Below, piece after piece: positions 29,328-37,014 of a stretch of 64,000 nucleotides of DNA (the stretch's first letter is position 1; every line of letters starts with the position of its first letter). Position numbers and translations under genes: made by a program. The stretch comes from Bin76 sp963665765 (GTDB lineage: Bacteria > Actinomycetota > Acidimicrobiia > Spongiisociales > ZC4RG35). The notes beneath the pieces are model-generated. The model saw nothing but the letters and a program-made list of their open reading frames with translations. It was not told the origin of the DNA and made no database searches. Where the stretch lies: NCBI GenBank assembly GCA_963665765.1, contig OY762464.1:1984001-2048000 (forward strand). The letters are read 5' to 3'.

Positions 29328-29936
29328 ATGAGCATCATGTCACGGTTGCGCAAAACCCTGCCGGAAGGGGTTGACCCTTCCCGCCTGCCTCCCGGCCAAT
29401 ACCACACCAAGCGTTTCCCGGTGCTGCATGTTGGCCACACCCCCAAGGTGAAGCTGGACAAGTGGGACTTTCGAGTGGATGGCCTGGTCGAGACCCCGGT
29501 GGCGTGGTCCTTCGAAGAGATGACGTCGCTGCCCTGGGCGCAGAGAGTGTCCGACATCCACTGTGTCACCAAATGGTCGAAGTTCGATACTCGCTGGGAG
29601 GGCATTCCGGTGACCGAGGTGCTTTCCCGATTGGAGCTTGCCCCCGAGGCCACCCATGTGATGGTGCTGGCCGAGCATGGCTTTACCTCCAACCTGTCGC
29701 TGGGGGATTTTTCCCGACCGGAGAACCTGTTCGCCCTCAAATTCAACGGTGAGGATCTGGAACCCGATCACGGATGGCCGATGAGGCTGGTGGTGCCCCA
29801 TCTGTACTTTTGGAAGTCCGTGAAGTGGGTGCGGGGCCTGCGGTTCATCGCCGGCGATCAACCGGGTTTCTGGGAGAGAAACGGCTATCACATGCGCGGG
29901 GATCCCTGGGCCGAGGAGCGTTACTGGGGCGACTGA
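29328..29936 (+). CDS. Sulfite-oxidase-fold molybdopterin-dependent oxidoreductase (YuiH-like)
   Basis: A 202-residue cytoplasmic protein consisting of one oxidoreductase molybdopterin-binding domain. Cys79 in SDIHCVTKWSKFDTRWEGIP is the expected molybdenum ligand; PVAWSFEEMTSLP precedes it, and LKFNGEDLEPDHGWPMRLVV with FWKSVKWVRGL follow. The form without haem, dimerisation or Tat signal resembles YuiH-type relatives of MsrP and sulfite oxidase, whose natural substrates are mostly unknown. mobA at 47361 encodes an enzyme for a dinucleotide form of the cofactor, while this family normally uses the mononucleotide form. The stop is followed by 140 bases without a gene. Confidence 0.88.
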   Translation: MSIMSRLRKTLPEGVDPSRLPPGQYHTKRFPVLHVGHTPKVKLDKWDFRVDGLVETPVAWSFEEMTSLPWAQRVSDIHCVTKWSKFDTRWEGIPVTEVLSRLELAPEATHVMVLAEHGFTSNLSLGDFSRPENLFALKFNGEDLEPDHGWPMRLVVPHLYFWKSVKWVRGLRFIAGDQPGFWERNGYHMRGDPWAEERYWGD

Positions 29937-30076
29937 GAGGGTCGGAAGCCTGCTCCTTTCAGTGAAATTCGATTCCCTTCTAATGACAATCAGCGGTCAG
30001 CCGGCAGAGGCAAAGAGTCTCGCGTATTTTCGTTCGAATCTCTGAGAGTGAAAGACGCACTCTCTCTTCATGTCAA
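29937..30076. other. Intergenic region between convergent units, with small hairpin
   Basis: A 7-bp stem (GAGAGTG/CACTCTC, 30044-30064) with a 7-base loop could help end transcription from either side, but there is no T run. Nothing else was recognised. Confidence 0.4.
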
Positions 30077-30253
30077 TTAGAACGACCATGGGAAGATTTC
30101 CTTCTTGGTAAACCCCCCTACGGCCAAGCATCCCTCGCGGGGAAAGTCAGCGATGTGGCCAGTGGGATAGCGCAACGCGAACCGCACATCTTCCTCGGAA
30201 AACCGCGTGGTTGCTGATGGGAGAACCGGTTCTTGACCTGTGGGGCCGATCAA
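30077..30253 (-). CDS. Unrecognised 58-residue protein, second gene of a small operon
   Basis: A TTG-started frame overlaps the stop of the upstream gene by four bases (TTGA) and ends at TAA 30077-30079. The translation contains RFSEEDVRFALRYPTGHIAD and FPREGCLAVGGFTKKEIFPW, which looks like a compact beta-containing protein rather than random sequence. No family is recognised. Support comes from the coupling overlap and composition only. A pair of a 100-residue acidic protein and a 58-residue protein has the size of a toxin-antitoxin or regulator pair, but no motif proves it. Confidence 0.4.
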   Translation of the reverse strand: MIGPTGQEPVLPSATTRFSEEDVRFALRYPTGHIADFPREGCLAVGGFTKKEIFPWSF

Positions 30254-30552
30254 ACAGCCACCACAGGCAACAGCGATTGAATGTCCTCCGACAACTCGCT
30301 AGGCAAACAGGACAGTATGTGTTCTGTCTCCGTTGTGGACATTTGCGCTAGCAATCTGGCTGAAGCATGGGTGGTCAAGGAAAGAATGTCGTTAATCTGC
30401 TCATCTGGGGAACAGCGAAAAAACATGGCATCCGCGATGTGCTCCACCATCGCTGCTTCGTCGGCGGTGGGTGGCCGACCTTGCACGTCGCTGAAGTCTT
30501 CGTTTGGGTCTTCGCAGAGGGCGATGATTTCCGCGTGTTCCTCATCAGTCAT
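30250..30552 (-). CDS. Unrecognised acidic protein, 100 aa
   Basis: The start ATG 30552 is chosen because TATATT (30565-30560) ends seven bases upstream, the same arrangement as at other leaderless genes in this window. The protein begins MTDEEHAEIIALCEDPNEDF and is acidic and helical throughout, ending in LSEDIQSLLPVVAV. No family is recognised. Its stop overlaps the TTG of the 58-residue gene. The base composition is less GC-rich than the flanking amidase and molybdoenzyme genes, which may indicate acquisition. Confidence 0.55.
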   Translation of the reverse strand: MTDEEHAEIIALCEDPNEDFSDVQGRPPTADEAAMVEHIADAMFFRCSPDEQINDILSLTTHASARLLAQMSTTETEHILSCLPSELSEDIQSLLPVVAV

Positions 30553-30559
30553 GTCACTA

Positions 30560-30565
30560 AATATA
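30560..30565 (-). promoter_or_regulatory. -10 box of the two-gene cassette
   Basis: TATATT on the minus strand, seven bases before ATG 30552. Confidence 0.5.
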
Positions 30566-30666
30566 CCTATGGACGGGGGCGGGGGTCTTGGCATACAAGG
30601 GGGTCCCCGTAGGTCGTAACGGGATAGCCGCTTGGGTGATATGGCAGCCGCATGGGGGCGGCGCCG

Positions 30667-32103
30667 TTACCGGTCGGCCAGAGCGGGCCGACGATCGAAC
30701 CAGGGGCGGGCCTCTTCGAGTTGGGCGGCCAGCCCCAAAAGCCGTGCCTCATCTGCGTATCGACCCAGAAAATGCGCCCCGACCGGCACCCCGTCAGGAG
30801 TCCGGCCGAGGGGGACCGACATGGCCGGTTGCCCGGTCATATTGGCTAGGGAACAAAACGGGCTGAATCTTCCGATCAGTGATCGAAAACGGTCGGTGTC
30901 CTCCGAATCGGTGTCGAAGGTGCCCAAAGGAGGGGGAGGCGAGGCAGTGGTGGGAGTGAGCCACATGTGATAGGTGTCGAAGAAATCAGCCACCTCCCTT
31001 CCCACTTGGTGCACGGTGGCCAGAGCTTTCAGGTACTCCACGGCCTCGGTGCGGTTGCCGTGCTGCACCCGCTGTCTGATACCCGCCTCCAGATCCTCCG
31101 GTCCGGGAAGTCGGCGGAGTTCCCGGGCGCGGTCGGCCACGGTCCGGGCCACGTTGGCGTTGACCACCGTGGTGTAGGCCGCTCCTGCCTCGGTCATGCT
31201 CCAACGAGGAGAAGCTTCTTCGACGATGTGACCCAACTCCTCGCACAGCCGGGCGGTCTCCTCCACCACCCGGCGGCAGTCGGGGTGGAGATCATGGCCC
31301 CGCGGAGTGCGAAGGGAGAACCCGATCCGCAACCTCCCGGGACCGGGGCCGACCCTGGAGAGAAATGAATCTGTGGGGGCGGGGGGATGATAGGGGGCGC
31401 CCGGGTCGGGTCCGGCAGTGAGGTCGAGCAGCAGTGCCGAGTCTCGGACCGAGAGGGTGACGGCATGCTCCACGCTCAGCCCGCCCCAGCCTTCTCCCTG
31501 GTCGGGTCCGGCCGGGTTGCGACCACGGGTGGGCTTTAGTCCGAACAGACCGCAACAAGCGGCCGGAATTCTGATCGAGCCTCCTCCGTCAGTGGCATGC
31601 GCCAGAGGGAGGACCCGGGCCGCCACCAGCGCCGCTGCTCCGCCGCTTGAACCTCCGGGGATCAAAGTGGTGTCCCACGGGTTGCGAGCCGGGCCTCCGA
31701 AGCGGGGTTCGGTGGCGAGGTTGCAACCCAGTTCGGGAGTCTTGGTCTTGCCGAAGATCACCAATCCGGCTGCTCGGTGGCGGCGGACCGTCTCGGTGTC
31801 ATGGTCTGCCATGGACCCTGCGAAGAACCGGCTCCCCGAGGTGGTGGGGGTGCCGGTGTAGAGGGCTTTCAAATCTTTGAGAGCGAAGGGGATCCCTCCC
31901 AGGGGGCCCGCCGCCTCTCCCCGGTCAATTTGCTGTCGCGCCTGCTGCTCCATGGACCACACCATGGCGCCCAACCGGGGATTCATAGTCTCGGTTCGCC
32001 GGAGCGCCTCATCGAGCAGTTCGGTGGGATGTATCTGGCCACTTTTCACCAAGGCCGCCCATCCCATCCCGTCATGGCGCAGATAGTCACGGCCCAAGCT
32101 CAT
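30667..32103 (-). CDS. Amidase signature family hydrolase
   Basis: A 478-residue amidase with the Ser-cisSer-Lys triad: Lys76 in IPFALKDLKALY, the serine pair at 152-153 in PGGSSGGAAALVA, and nucleophile Ser176 in DGGGSIRIPAACCGLFGLKP. Family members hydrolyse amides ranging from fatty acid amides to 6-aminohexanoate dimers and Gln-tRNA; none of these is indicated here, and no gatB lies nearby. I start it at ATG 32103, which overlaps the stop of the LLM oxidoreductase gene by four bases. A longer open frame upstream runs through that gene and has no amidase features. Confidence 0.92.
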   Translation of the reverse strand: MSLGRDYLRHDGMGWAALVKSGQIHPTELLDEALRRTETMNPRLGAMVWSMEQQARQQIDRGEAAGPLGGIPFALKDLKALYTGTPTTSGSRFFAGSMADHDTETVRRHRAAGLVIFGKTKTPELGCNLATEPRFGGPARNPWDTTLIPGGSSGGAAALVAARVLPLAHATDGGGSIRIPAACCGLFGLKPTRGRNPAGPDQGEGWGGLSVEHAVTLSVRDSALLLDLTAGPDPGAPYHPPAPTDSFLSRVGPGPGRLRIGFSLRTPRGHDLHPDCRRVVEETARLCEELGHIVEEASPRWSMTEAGAAYTTVVNANVARTVADRARELRRLPGPEDLEAGIRQRVQHGNRTEAVEYLKALATVHQVGREVADFFDTYHMWLTPTTASPPPPLGTFDTDSEDTDRFRSLIGRFSPFCSLANMTGQPAMSVPLGRTPDGVPVGAHFLGRYADEARLLGLAAQLEEARPWFDRRPALADR

Positions 32104-33050
32104 GTCCGGCCCGCCTGCGCGATGGCGTCCAGACAACGTCGGAATCCCGCTCTGTCCTCCAGTCCGCCGGTGAGGGGGAACACCATCACCTCGCTCCAGC
32201 CGGCCAATTCCGACAGTTGCAAGCTCACCTGCTCGACCGATCCCGACACCACCAACTCGTCCACCAACCTGGGGGGCAGGGTTTCTGATCCGGGCGGAAA
32301 ACCGGCTGCCAGGAACATCTCCCGGTAGTACTGGAAATGCTGATAGGGCGCCACGTATCGCTGGGCGGCCTGACGGACGGACCGGGGGTCTTCGGAGACC
32401 AGGGTGGGAACGCAGAGAACGATGGGGGGCGGAGGGCGGTTCCGGGAGGAGGCCCCGCTGCGCAGCGCCGGCCGACCCACCCGCTTCACATAACGAGCGG
32501 GCGAAACCCAGGTTATGGCGCCGTCGGTCGCTTCCCCACACAGACGAAAGGCGCCCGGCCCCAGGGCGGACGTCAGCACCGGGGTGGGCAGCGGGGTGGG
32601 GATCCTGCCTTTCGCCCGGATGAATTCACCCCGAAAATCCACTTTCCCCTCACTGAACAAGGTGCGGAGACAGGTCACGTATTCCCGGAGGTGGCGGAGG
32701 GGACGGCGGAAGCTTGCTCCGTATTGGGACATCGCCGCCGAAGTGCTCGGTCCCAGACCCAGTCGGATCCGCCCCGGCGCCAGGGATTCCAAGGCCCTTA
32801 TCTGCTGGGCGACGGCCAAAGGGTGGCGTGGCCAGATGGGGACGACGGCGGTCCCCATCCTCACCCGGCGGGTGATCCGGGAGGCGGCCGCCATTATGGT
32901 CAAGGCGTCGGGCCGAAGCCGCCCGGCGGTCAGCCACACGGTGTCGGCGCCCGCCTGCTCGGCCATTCCGATCATCTCCAGGGTGGTGGAGGTCTCATCA
33001 GGCTGAACCACCATCCCGATCGACGTCTCGTGGTGGGATACCGAGGGCAT
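32100..33050 (-). CDS. LLM-class flavin-dependent oxidoreductase (F420- or FMN-dependent)
   Basis: A 316-residue luciferase-like monooxygenase fold protein. Visible segments include GMAEQAGADTVWLTAGRLRP, RVRMGTAVVPIWPRHPLAVA and LAPGRIRLGLGPS, typical of the actinobacterial F420-dependent branch. It probably transfers hydride from a deazaflavin or flavin to an unknown substrate. It is the first gene of a two-gene unit with the amidase (ATGA overlap), which suggests oxidation and hydrolysis of one compound. The start lies six bases after TAATCT (33062-33057). Confidence 0.88.
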   Translation of the reverse strand: MPSVSHHETSIGMVVQPDETSTTLEMIGMAEQAGADTVWLTAGRLRPDALTIMAAASRITRRVRMGTAVVPIWPRHPLAVAQQIRALESLAPGRIRLGLGPSTSAAMSQYGASFRRPLRHLREYVTCLRTLFSEGKVDFRGEFIRAKGRIPTPLPTPVLTSALGPGAFRLCGEATDGAITWVSPARYVKRVGRPALRSGASSRNRPPPPIVLCVPTLVSEDPRSVRQAAQRYVAPYQHFQYYREMFLAAGFPPGSETLPPRLVDELVVSGSVEQVSLQLSELAGWSEVMVFPLTGGLEDRAGFRRCLDAIAQAGRT

Positions 33051-33056
33051 CCTGTC

Positions 33057-33098
33057 AGATTACCTGTGGAGACACCGCCCTGTCGGTCCTTGTAGATT
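33057..33098. promoter_or_regulatory. Divergent leaderless promoters of the LLM oxidoreductase and bactofilin-like genes
   Basis: Minus strand TAATCT (33062-33057) is six bases from ATG 33050. Plus strand TAGATT (33093-33098) is seven bases from ATG 33106. Confidence 0.5.
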
Positions 33099-33105
33099 GG
33101 CTGTC

Positions 33106-34317
33106 ATGCTGGGAAGGTTGCCCCGAGGCCGGTCGGTCGGCGGATATCGGCGGATCTTGATGCTGGGCCTTGGAGTCCTGTGGTTGACGACCGTTTCGGA
33201 GCCCGTCTCCGCCGCCGTTGCGGAGTCGGACCTGGTGTGGATCGTTGAAGATGAAGTAGTGCCCGAGGATCTCTATGCGGTGGGAAACGAGGTGCGGATC
33301 GCGGGCCGGGTGGAGGGCGACCTGGTGGCAGTGGCGACGGACCGGCTGGTGGTGGAGGGAGTGGTCACCGGATCGGTTACGGCACTGGCGTCACGAGTGG
33401 TCATCAAGGGGGAGGTCGGCGGGTCGGTGGTTGCCGCGGCTGCCGATGTGACCATAGACGGCCGGGTGGCAGGTGACGTTGTGGTGGGCGCCTTCGGTCT
33501 GCAGGTGGACGGATCGGTCGAGAGGGATATCCTGGCCGCGGCCTGGTCAGCGGATGCCCGGGGCAGGTTGGGGAGGGACTTGAGAGGCCTTTACCGGTCG
33601 CTGAGCATCGGTGGCGAGGTGGCGGGAGATGTGGAGATCCGGGCCGACCGCCTCCATGCCGAACAAGGCATGTCGGTTCTGGGTGACATGGACTATCAGG
33701 CCTCCCTCCTGTCGGGCCGGCAGTTCCTGGATGCCGGCGTGGCCGGCTCTCTGGTCAACCGTCGAGCGTTGCCTCCCAACATCCGCATCCAGGCGTTCCG
33801 TTTGATGACCCTGGTGCTGATGTCGCTGCTGACCATGGTGGGGGGTCTGGCAGTTATCCGGCTGGCCTCCGAACCGACGGCCGCCGCCGCCGGACGGGTG
33901 CTGGGAATGCCACTGCGAAGCCTGGGCAAGGGGCTGATCGTGGCGGTGGCTCCCCTGGTTGGGCTGGCGGCGATACTGATGGCCATGGTGTGGCTTCCCC
34001 TCTACATCTGGGGTCCGCTGCTGATAGTTGGAGTTCCCTTTCTGACCATTGCGGCGGGAGGGTGGTTGCTGGCGTTGCTCGTCTCCCACATACCGGTGGC
34101 GGTGGCCACGGGACGGACACTAGGCAAACTCTTGGGCCGCCAGTGGGATATGACGGTGGCCTATGCGGTCGGTGCGGTTGTCTACTTGTCGGCGCTGCAG
34201 ATCCCGGTCTTCGGGTTGCCCCTGGTAGCGACCGCTACGGTCCTTGGAGCCGGGGGGTGGCTGGGGAGGAAAAGCCGGAGTTCCGCCACCCACCCCCGGT
34301 CCCCACCCGGCCTTTGA
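33106..34317 (+). CDS. Exported bactofilin-like polymer-forming protein with membrane domain
   Basis: A 403-residue protein. A signal-peptide-like helix (ILMLGLGVLWLTTVSEPVSA) is followed by about 150 residues of short repeated beta-strand turns, such as VEGDLVAVATDRLVVEGVVT, GSVTALASRVVIKGEVGGSV and VDGSVERDILAAA, the right-handed beta-helix pattern of bactofilins. The C-terminal half holds four to five transmembrane helices. Classical bactofilins are cytoplasmic and lack these helices, so here the beta-helix may lie outside the membrane. ATG 33106 is preferred because TAGATT ends seven bases upstream; a TTG three codons earlier would fall inside that box. Confidence 0.75.
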   Translation: MLGRLPRGRSVGGYRRILMLGLGVLWLTTVSEPVSAAVAESDLVWIVEDEVVPEDLYAVGNEVRIAGRVEGDLVAVATDRLVVEGVVTGSVTALASRVVIKGEVGGSVVAAAADVTIDGRVAGDVVVGAFGLQVDGSVERDILAAAWSADARGRLGRDLRGLYRSLSIGGEVAGDVEIRADRLHAEQGMSVLGDMDYQASLLSGRQFLDAGVAGSLVNRRALPPNIRIQAFRLMTLVLMSLLTMVGGLAVIRLASEPTAAAAGRVLGMPLRSLGKGLIVAVAPLVGLAAILMAMVWLPLYIWGPLLIVGVPFLTIAAGGWLLALLVSHIPVAVATGRTLGKLLGRQWDMTVAYAVGAVVYLSALQIPVFGLPLVATATVLGAGGWLGRKSRSSATHPRSPPGL

Positions 34318-34404
34318 AAGTGGGGGATCCGGCACGACGGGGATCCCTGCCCTGTTCGGAATGACTCCGTAGCGCTGGCGGCGAGCCGCCTGGCACGTGT
34401 CTTG

Positions 34405-35484
34405 TCAACGGGAGGCCAACAGAGTCTTTAGTTCATCGCAGAGGCGGTCGGTGTCCTCCTGATCCACTCCGAGGTGGGTCACGATTCGTATCCGCCTCTC
34501 CCCGAAGGCCCCGACCAAGCAACCCCGCAGGAGTAACCGGTTGGCCAGTTCGGCCGCGGTGGGGCCGTGTGGGGAGATGTCGAAGATCACGATGTTGGTG
34601 TCTGCCGGCAGGACGTTTGCCACCAACGGCAGGTCTTCCAGTGTCGAAGCGATCTGGGCGGCGTGTCGATGGTCGTCCGCCAGTCGCTCCACGTTGTGAT
34701 CGAGAGCGAACAAACAGAGAGCCGCCATGAATCCGGACTGTCGTAATCCTCCTCCCAGGAGCTGCCTGAGGCGCCAGGCGCGCTGGATGAACTCCTCGGA
34801 TCCGACGAGAAGTGCGCCAAAGGGACAGCCGAGGCCCTTGGTAAAACAGATCGTGACGGAATCGTAGCCCTGTGCGTAATCCTCGGCCGATATTCCGGTT
34901 TTGACCACCGCGTTCATGATGCGAGCGCCGTCCATGTGTGTCGCAACACCGGCTTCCGCAGCCACTCCGGCCACCTCTCTCAACTGCTTCAGTGGCCAAA
35001 TTGCGCCACCCCCGAAGTTGGCGGTCTGCTCAACAACCACCAATGAGGTCTCAGGAATGTACAGGTTGCCCTTGGGTCGCAAGGCAGCCGTAACCTGTTC
35101 CGGACCGAACATGCCGTTGTTGCCGTCCACCATGTGGGTCTGCACCCCCGCCAGCATCCCTGGGCCGCCGGCCTCGAAGTTGACCAGGTGCGAGGCCCTT
35201 TCACATATCATTTCGTCGCCCGGGCGGCAATGAACCGCGACCGCGATCTCGTTGGCCATAGTTGCCGAGGGCATGAACAGGGCATCTTCCTTGCCGAGAA
35301 GTTCGGCCGCCCGCTCCAAAAGCCTGGTGGTTGTCGGGTCTTCACCCTTTTGCTCGTCGCCGATGGGTGCGTCCATTGCGGCTTCTCGCATCTGGGGGGA
35401 AGGCAAGGATTTGGTGTCGCTGAAGAAGTCGGCGGTGCCCGGCGGCAATGGGCCTGTCTTCTTACCTCCGAAGGAACCTGCCAT
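34405..35484 (-). CDS. Threonine-aldolase-type PLP lyase, copy 1
   Basis: A 359-residue aromatic amino acid beta-eliminating lyase/threonine aldolase family protein, expected to cleave a beta-hydroxy amino acid to glycine and an aldehyde. It shows KGEDPTTTRLLERAAELLGK, EDALFMPSATMANEIAVAVH, HMDGARIMNAVV and the PLP-lysine region TICFTKGLGCPFGALLVGS. It is a close tandem paralogue of the next gene upstream, with exactly the same length. The ATG follows GTAGTAGGAG directly. The two copies differ in scattered substitutions (for example HCRPG against LCRPG), so they may have diverged in substrate or control. Confidence 0.9.
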   Translation of the reverse strand: MAGSFGGKKTGPLPPGTADFFSDTKSLPSPQMREAAMDAPIGDEQKGEDPTTTRLLERAAELLGKEDALFMPSATMANEIAVAVHCRPGDEMICERASHLVNFEAGGPGMLAGVQTHMVDGNNGMFGPEQVTAALRPKGNLYIPETSLVVVEQTANFGGGAIWPLKQLREVAGVAAEAGVATHMDGARIMNAVVKTGISAEDYAQGYDSVTICFTKGLGCPFGALLVGSEEFIQRAWRLRQLLGGGLRQSGFMAALCLFALDHNVERLADDHRHAAQIASTLEDLPLVANVLPADTNIVIFDISPHGPTAAELANRLLLRGCLVGAFGERRIRIVTHLGVDQEDTDRLCDELKTLLASR

Positions 35485-35651
35485 CTCCTACTACCTTTCT
35501 AAAAGCCCCCTCACCGCACAATCTTGCCAACCACAGCCTACCGGTGAGGAAATCCTGCTGCGACCCGAAGATGATCAAGGCGGGCATAGTCGCAGCATTT
35601 GTCGCCCCCGGAAGGAACAAACGCGCCAGGCATGCTTTGGAGCCGGTCATA
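35485..35651. other. Spacer between the two aldolase-type genes
   Basis: 167 bases with no gene. It contains the ribosome-binding site of copy 1 but no convincing promoter. Confidence 0.4.
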
Positions 35652-36731
35652 TCAACAGGGGGTGAGGAGAGTCTCCAATTCCGCGCACAGGCGGTCGGTG
35701 TCATCCTGATCGACACCGAGGTGGGTTATGATTCGTATCCGCCTCTCGCCGAAAGCGCCCACTGCAAAACCCCGGGAGAACAACTCGGCGACCAGTTCGG
35801 CGGCAGTCGGACCCTGAGGGGAGATGTCGAAGATCACGATGTTGGTGTCTGCCGGCAGAACGGTTTCCACCTGCTCCAAGCCTTCCAGGAATGATGCGAT
35901 CTGGGCGGCGCGTCGATGATCGTCTGCCAGTCGTTCCACGTTGTGATCAAGGGCATACAGGCAAAGGGCCGCCATGAATCCGGACTGTCGTAATCCTCCT
36001 CCGATGAGTTGTCTGAGGCGCCAGGCGCGCTGGATGAACTCCTCGGATCCGGCGAGTGCGGCCCCGAAGGGACTGCCAAGGCCCTTGGAGAAACAGAACG
36101 TGACGGCGTCGAAGCCCTCTGAGTAGTCCTTGGCTGATATGCCGGTCTTGACCACCGCGTTCATCAGCCGGGCTCCATCCAGGTGGGTCGCAATTCCGGC
36201 CTCGGCGGCGACCTCGGCCACGTCCCTCATTTGCCGCAGGGGCCAGATGGCGCCACCTCCCATGTTGGCGGTCTGCTCCACAGACACCAAGGCGGTCTCG
36301 GGCAGGTACAGGTTGCCTTTGGGTCGCAGAGCGGCCGTAACCTGTTCCGGGCCGAACATGCCGTTTTCACCGTCCACCATGTGGGTCTGCACTCCCGCCA
36401 GCAGACCGGGGCCGCCGGCTTCGAAGTTGACTATGTGCGAGGACCTTTCACAGATGATTTCGTCGCCCGGGCGGCAAAGAACCGCAATGGCGATCTCGTT
36501 GGCCATCGTTGCCGCCGGCATGAACAGGGCATCTTCCTTGCCGAGCAGTTCGATTACCCGCTCAAGGAGTTCGGTGGTCGTGGGGTCTTCACCCTTTTGT
36601 TCATCGCCGAGGGGTGCGTGAAGCGCTGCTTCCCGCATCTCGCGGGGAGGGATCGACTTGCCGTCACTGTAGAAATCGGCAGTTCCCGGCGGCAGCGGGT
36701 TTGCCTTCGTTCCTCCATAGGTGCCTGCCAC
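35652..36731 (-). CDS. Threonine-aldolase-type PLP lyase, copy 2
   Basis: The paralogue of the preceding entry, with the same motif set: KGEDPTTTELLERVIELLGK, EDALFMPAATMANEIAIAVL, HLDGARLMNAVV and TFCFSKGLGSPFGAALAGS. I chose GTG 36731 (giving the start VAGTYGGTKANPLPPGTADF) instead of an ATG 24 codons upstream. It aligns with the start of copy 1 (MAGSFGGKKTGPLPPGTADF), gives the identical length of 359 residues, and lies behind GAGGAGGGCGAGG. The tandem pair suggests a duplication kept by selection for dosage or for different hydroxy-amino acids. Confidence 0.9.
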   Translation of the reverse strand: MAGTYGGTKANPLPPGTADFYSDGKSIPPREMREAALHAPLGDEQKGEDPTTTELLERVIELLGKEDALFMPAATMANEIAIAVLCRPGDEIICERSSHIVNFEAGGPGLLAGVQTHMVDGENGMFGPEQVTAALRPKGNLYLPETALVSVEQTANMGGGAIWPLRQMRDVAEVAAEAGIATHLDGARLMNAVVKTGISAKDYSEGFDAVTFCFSKGLGSPFGAALAGSEEFIQRAWRLRQLIGGGLRQSGFMAALCLYALDHNVERLADDHRRAAQIASFLEGLEQVETVLPADTNIVIFDISPQGPTAAELVAELFSRGFAVGAFGERRIRIITHLGVDQDDTDRLCAELETLLTPC

Positions 36732-37014
36732 TTTGCCTCGCCCTCCTCTGATGGGAGTGGTTACGATATGTCTTTCAAATACCATCCTATAGGCATTCGA
36801 CATCCCGAAGGCCGCCGCCGCGTCGTCTCATTCAAAGACCCTTTTGCCCTACCGTGGTCGGCCTGCGCCCCGTTCCTGCCCGGAGCCGCCCACTGCCTCG
36901 CCACCACTGACACGACTTGGCGCATCAACAGGCTGGTAACCGGTTTGTGGGGGCGTCTGAATGGCACAATTCGCAGGGGAGCGGGTCTTGTCGTGTCAAG
37001 CCACCCTGGGGCGC
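36732..37014. other. Intergenic region, no gene seen
   Basis: The stretch holds the ribosome-binding site of copy 2 and no supported frame or RNA. Confidence 0.4.

Noticed and set aside
30281..30619. Plus-strand frame opposite the 100-residue acidic protein
   Set aside because: No promoter or ribosome-binding site; the minus strand has a -10 box at the leaderless distance and a coupled downstream gene.
34324..34350. GGGATCC/GGATCCC hairpin after the bactofilin-like gene
   Set aside because: A short 7-bp stem of a self-complementary sequence with no T run; not convincing as a terminator.
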